The translations under genes were made by a program, and so were the position numbers. Shown piece by piece: positions 7,142-9,010 of a stretch of 9,010 nt of DNA (its first letter is position 1; each line of letters starts with the position of its first letter). This DNA is from Oligoflexia bacterium. GTDB lineage: Bacteria > Bdellovibrionota > UBA1018 > CAIMNF01. The DNA is taken from NCBI GenBank assembly GCA_903858975.1, contig CAIOKW010000103.1:1-9010 (forward strand), read 5' to 3'. A model generated the notes under the pieces. It did no database searches. It saw nothing but the letters and a program-made list of their open reading frames with translations, and had not been told where the DNA came from.

Positions 7142-7909
7142 ATGAAAATATTCACGGTCGCAAACTCTAAAGGCGGATCTGGAAAAACTACCACCGCATT
7201 CAACTTGGCTCACGAATTGGTGCGCCTTGGCAAAAAAGTATTCATGGTGGACTTTGATCCACAAGCCAGTCTTACCAACAGCTTCAAAATCGAACTCCCG
7301 CAGAGTCAAATTTATATCGAAGATCTCGTTTCAAAAGCAGGGCAGGGGAAGCTCCATATCGCAAACGCAATTGTTGAGCCCAAAGAAAACCTGTTCTTGA
7401 TTCCAGCTACGGGTGCACTCGGAAACCTCGAGAGTGAATTAAAAGGTCCTGCGGGACTCGTTCGATTACGCGAAACTTTAAAAGGCCTTCAGGGGCTCGG
7501 AATGGATGTCGTAATCATTGATCCACCCGGTTCATCAGACGTCTTCATGTCCATGTCTCTACTGGCTGCTCACGAAGTCATCATTCCCGCACGTCCCACA
7601 GACACTGATATTTCAACTTTAAGTGAGTTTGTGCCCTTCATAGAAGAGCACAAAGCACTAAATACGAATTTACAGATTCGTGGAATCATTCTCAATCAGG
7701 TCCAAAGCTCATCTAAAAATGGGCAGTTTTACCTGGAGAAGATGAAAAACTTGGGGCTAGGGGACCTCGTATTCCCGTGTTCCATTCGTTCAGCAATTGA
7801 TGCAGCTAACTCCGTTGCCTATGGACAAAGCTCATCTGAACATAAACCCAAAGCTCCTGTTTCAAAAGACTACCAGGAGTTTGCCAAGGAGGTCGCAAAA
7901 TGGCTTTAG
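7142..7909 (+). CDS. parA: ParA-family partition ATPase
   Basis: The product is 255 aa. It begins directly with the deviant Walker A motif KGGSGKTT at residues 10-17 (signature K10, P-loop K15). VDFDPQAS at 36-43 follows, with D39 as the expected catalytic aspartate, then Walker B VVIIDPPGS at 123-131 with D127. There is no N-terminal HTH extension, so this matches short type Ib-like ParA proteins, where the small partner protein and not ParA binds the operator. ParA ATPases use ATP-dependent, non-specific DNA binding to position plasmid copies. The start is well supported: GAGGAG lies 9 nt upstream and the motif is at the usual distance from the N-terminus. The 3' end overlaps the next gene by 10 bp. 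MinD or another orphan ParA role is less likely, given the partner gene and the nearby origin repeats. Confidence 0.9.
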   Translation: MKIFTVANSKGGSGKTTTAFNLAHELVRLGKKVFMVDFDPQASLTNSFKIELPQSQIYIEDLVSKAGQGKLHIANAIVEPKENLFLIPATGALGNLESELKGPAGLVRLRETLKGLQGLGMDVVIIDPPGSSDVFMSMSLLAAHEVIIPARPTDTDISTLSEFVPFIEEHKALNTNLQIRGIILNQVQSSSKNGQFYLEKMKNLGLGDLVFPCSIRSAIDAANSVAYGQSSSEHKPKAPVSKDYQEFAKEVAKWL

Positions 7910-8247
7910 ATCAAAATGCAGGACAAAAGAGAACCGTGGGCCTTGCCCGTAACCTGATGCCACTCGTTGAGAGTCCAGCTCCGGTTGCAGCCGTTCCGGC
8001 GGCACCCACTGCGCCCACTCCCGCACCCACCGTGTTTGAGCGAAAGCAAAGCCTAGGTACGACTGCGATTGCAACCGAAGCTAACCTACGTACGAAAAAG
8101 ATTTCGTTTCTCACCGATCCAAAACTCGAGGAGCGCTTTCGCAAAGCTCGACTGCGTGCAGGCTTTGACAAGCTCGAAGATGCTTACAATGAGGCCATTA
8201 AGACCTTTTGCGATCAGGTTGACGCAGGTAAGATCGATCGCTTTTAA
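7900..8247 (+). CDS. Probable small centromere-binding protein (ParB-like partner of ParA, RHH-type C-terminus)
   Basis: The product is 115 aa, starting within the last codons of parA (10-bp overlap), with AAGGAGG at 7886-7892 placed 7 nt before the ATG. The N-terminus (QKRTVGLARNLM) is basic and could contact ParA, since partner proteins often stimulate ParA through a basic N-terminal tail. Residues 26-44 are a flexible Pro/Ala linker. The C-terminal half has a short strand (KKISFLTD, about 66-73) followed by two helices (PKLEERFRKARLRAG and KLEDAYNEAIKTFCDQV). This fits a ribbon-helix-helix DNA-binding fold, as in small type Ib-like partition proteins. It is not a canonical ParB with an HTH and CTPase domain. 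Assignment rests on predicted fold and on linkage to parA; sequence identity to a named family is not established. An intrinsic terminator follows 29 bp downstream. Confidence 0.7.
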   Translation: MALDQNAGQKRTVGLARNLMPLVESPAPVAAVPAAPTAPTPAPTVFERKQSLGTTAIATEANLRTKKISFLTDPKLEERFRKARLRAGFDKLEDAYNEAIKTFCDQVDAGKIDRF

Positions 8248-8276
8248 GGCTAGGGCTCCTTGAACCATCATCTCTT

Positions 8277-8316
8277 AACGCCAATCTTGCAAACTCAAGG
8301 TTGGCGTTTTCATTTT
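8277..8316 (+). terminator. Intrinsic terminator after the par operon
   Basis: Arms AACGCCAATCTTG (8277-8289) and CAAGGTTGGCGTT (8296-8308) pair over 13 positions with one G-U wobble and a 6-nt loop. They are followed by TTTT-CA-TTTT to 8316. It should end transcription of parA and its partner and insulate the origin. The final T-run is shared with the first inverted iteron. Confidence 0.82.
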
Positions 8317-8331
8317 CCGATAAGTACGAAT
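8314..8331 (-). repeat. Iteron copy, inverted orientation
   Basis: Read on the minus strand this is ATTCGTACTTATCGGAAA, matching the iteron consensus ATTCGTACYNCAYGGAAA at nearly all fixed positions. It marks the left border of the repeat region and overlaps the T-run of the terminator by 3 bp. Confidence 0.75.
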
Positions 8332-8376
8332 TAAACTGAAATCTCACTCTGCATTTCGTCAAAACATCAACAGTTT

Positions 8377-8394
8377 ATTCGTACTCAATGGAAT
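8377..8394 (+). repeat. Iteron copy facing an inverted copy
   Basis: ATTCGTACTCAATGGAAT is a forward iteron. With the inverted copy at 8410-8427 it forms a convergent pair 15 bp apart, separate from the tandem clusters to the right. Confidence 0.75.
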
Positions 8395-8409
8395 TTTTTG
8401 CGTCGCGCA

Positions 8410-8427
8410 TTTCCATGGAGTACGAAT
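8410..8427 (-). repeat. Iteron copy, inverted orientation
   Basis: On the minus strand this reads ATTCGTACTCCATGGAAA, a perfect consensus copy. It is the right half of a dyad with the forward copy at 8377-8394. Confidence 0.8.
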
Positions 8428-8448
8428 TACTCACCTGAAACAGGAAAA

Positions 8449-8508
8449 ATTCGAACCTGTCCGCTCAGAAAACGTACCTATTTGAAAAGAATTCGTACCT
8501 ATCGGAAA
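8449..8508 (+). repeat. Tandem iteron cluster 1 (three copies, two degenerate)
   Basis: Copies start at 8449, 8470 and 8491, exactly 21 bp apart. The first (TTCGAACC core) and second (CGTACC core) are degenerate. The third, ATTCGTACCTATCGGAAA, is a good match. The strict 21-bp phase supports counting the weak copies. Confidence 0.65.
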
Positions 8509-8549
8509 TATCTGTTGAATAAAATGCGGCACCTAGGCAAAATTTTACC

Positions 8550-8558
8550 TATGGATAA
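8550..8558 (-). promoter_or_regulatory. Possible DnaA box in a gap between iteron clusters
   Basis: On the minus strand this reads TTATCCATA, one mismatch from the DnaA box TTATCCACA. It lies in the 73-bp gap between iteron clusters, where iteron origins often carry host DnaA sites. A single imperfect 9-mer is weak evidence. Confidence 0.3.
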
Positions 8559-8581
8559 GGACATCCATCCGAAAAACTGTT

Positions 8582-8709
8582 TTTCGTTCTCCATGGAAAG
8601 GCAAGCCGGGGCGGGTATTCGTACCGCACGGCAATCCATTTCGCACCCCATGACAATTAATTCGTACTTCACGGATTTTTTGTTGTTTTTAATTCGTACC
8701 TCGCGGAAT
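8582..8709 (+). repeat. Tandem iteron cluster 2 (five copies)
   Basis: Copies start at 8582, 8617, 8639, 8660 and 8692, with steps of 35, 22, 21 and 32 bp. Four match well: TTTCGTTCTCCATGGAAA, ATTCGTACCGCACGGCAA, ATTCGTACTTCACGGATT and ATTCGTACCTCGCGGAAT. The copy at 8639 is weaker. An AT-rich tract (8675-8693) sits between the last two. Confidence 0.8.
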
Positions 8710-8814
8710 TTTGCGCGCATTTCACTCTCCGTTTCAATGCCTAATTGCCTGGAAATCAAAGCAAATACTGAATTTCTAGAAAATACTCGGGGCGATACTT
8801 TCGATTTCAACGCT
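8710..8814. other. Gap between iteron clusters 2 and 3
   Basis: These 105 bp lack a full iteron. An incomplete variant, AATTGCCTGGAAAT at 8743-8756, keeps both ends of the consensus but has lost part of the core. Nothing else is recognisable. The gap may be a decayed stretch of the array. Confidence 0.35.
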
Positions 8815-8907
8815 ATTCGTACCCCATGGAAACTCAATTCGTACCCGGCTGCAAATTTTTTAAGTTTTAATCGTACTCCACGGAAATCAATTCGTACTGC
8901 ATGGAAA
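8815..8907 (+). repeat. Tandem iteron cluster 3 (four copies)
   Basis: Copies start at 8815, 8837, 8869 and 8890, with steps of 22, 32 and 21 bp. Three are near-perfect (ATTCGTACCCCATGGAAA, AATCGTACTCCACGGAAA, ATTCGTACTGCATGGAAA); the copy at 8837 keeps ATTCGTACCC but diverges afterwards. This cluster is the nearest to the gene starting at 8993, so initiator bound here could also repress that gene. Confidence 0.82.
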
Positions 8908-8951
8908 GCAGAGGCTGAAATCATAGGGAAAAAGGGCCTAAAACCCCTCTC

Positions 8952-8980
8952 TATAAGTAAGTCTTTATATATAAGTAAAG
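8952..8980. promoter_or_regulatory. AT-rich tract with a direct repeat before the probable rep gene
   Basis: TATAAGTAA occurs at 8952-8960 and again at 8970-8978, 18 bp apart. Between and across them is CTTTATATATAAG (8963-8975), nearly palindromic. This could be a -10 region for the downstream gene (TATATA at 8966-8971), an unwinding element, or both. No good -35 is visible. Confidence 0.4.
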
Positions 8981-8992
8981 GAATGAAGAATA

Positions 8993-9010
8993 ATGATTGA
9001 AGTCAGAGAA
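8993..9010 (+). CDS. Start of a gene, probably the plasmid replication initiator (3' end outside window)
   Basis: Only six codons are visible (MIEVRE), beginning at the ATG at 8993. AAAGGA at 8977-8982 is placed 10 nt upstream, a suitable ribosome-binding site. An ATG at 8983 leads to a stop after five codons, so 8993 is the better start. The identity is inferred only from position: a gene starting immediately downstream of an iteron array is most often the Rep protein. The visible residues cannot confirm any Rep family. Confidence 0.45.

Larger units (their letters stand above)
8314..8907. other. Iteron-type replication origin region (oriV candidate)
   Basis: This region carries about 15 copies of an 18-bp repeat, consensus ATTCGTACYNCAYGGAAA. 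Forward copies start at 8377, 8449 (weak), 8470 (weak), 8491, 8582, 8617, 8639 (weak), 8660, 8692, 8815, 8837, 8869 and 8890. Inverted copies lie at 8314-8331 and 8410-8427. Inside clusters the start-to-start distances are 21, 21; then 35, 22, 21, 32; then 22, 32, 21. These are close to two or three helical turns, so bound initiators would line up on one face. AT-rich tracts at 8675-8693 and 8853-8870, and a further one before the next gene, could serve for strand opening. Arrays like this, next to par genes and upstream of a gene start, are typical of iteron plasmids, where Rep binds to start replication and to limit copy number. Confidence 0.8.

Noticed and set aside
7911..8171. Minus-strand open frame opposite the partition partner
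   Set aside because: Its Gly/Ala-rich content mirrors the Pro/Ala linker of the plus-strand gene.
8314..8907. CRISPR array
   Set aside because: The 18-bp repeats are imperfect, occur in both orientations, and have gaps of 3 to about 105 bp with no uniform spacers. No cas genes are seen.
8499..8924. Minus-strand open frame of 141 codons across the iteron region
   Set aside because: Same cause: recurring Val-Arg-Ile type peptides come from reading iterons in reverse. Iterons also explain the lack of stops.
8398..9000. Plus-strand open frame of 200 codons across the iteron region
   Set aside because: It begins with TTG without a ribosome-binding site, and its recurring Ile-Arg-Thr-x-Arg-Lys peptides are simply the iterons translated. 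The repeat array explains it better than a protein.
1..9010. tRNA, rRNA, insertion sequences and transposase genes
   Set aside because: I saw no cloverleaf, rRNA-like stretch, transposase motif or long terminal inverted repeats in either strand.

Overview
The window looks like part of a plasmid, or of a plasmid-derived accessory region, from a Gram-negative bacterium. Three exported proteins carry Sec or Tat signals, and one of them is a c-type haem protein, so a periplasm is implied. The pairing of a cytochrome resembling the planctomycete/myxobacterial DUF1588 and PSCyt1 families with a Tat-exported DUF1501-like protein, at moderate GC, would fit a Bdellovibrionota/Oligoflexia or related deltaproteobacterial-type host. 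That assignment is only an inference.

Left part (1-871, plus strand): the 3' end of a gene of unknown function is followed, through an ATGA stop/start overlap, by a DedA/VTT-like inner-membrane protein. This pair converges on a three-gene minus-strand operon (6045 down to 881). The operon runs, in transcription order, from a diheme c-type cytochrome-like protein with an IPT/TIG domain, through a twin-arginine DUF1501-like protein, to a secreted protein of unknown function. Spacing inside the operon is 3 bp and then a 4-bp ATGA overlap, so the three are very probably translated together. I infer a periplasmic redox or hydrolytic system whose substrate I cannot name.

Right part (6314-9010, plus strand): this is a replicon maintenance module. 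It holds a DNA-binding protein with an excisionase/MerR-like helix-turn-helix, a 381-bp gap, a ParA ATPase, and an overlapping 115-aa protein with a likely ribbon-helix-helix C-terminus that is probably the partition partner. A strong intrinsic terminator follows. Then comes about 600 bp containing at least 15 copies of an 18-bp repeat, ATTCGTACYNCAYGGAAA, most in one orientation and two inverted. Within clusters they are spaced 21-22 or 32-35 bp apart, close to two and three DNA turns. An AT-rich tract and the first six codons of a gene follow at the right edge. By position that gene is probably the replication initiator. The layout (regulator, parA plus partner, terminator, iterons, rep) is that of an iteron-controlled origin, and the iteron array is the most notable element here.

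Palindromes overlap the ribosome-binding sites of both the HTH gene and parA, and in front of parA three of them are stacked. These are good candidates for autoregulatory operators or a partition site.
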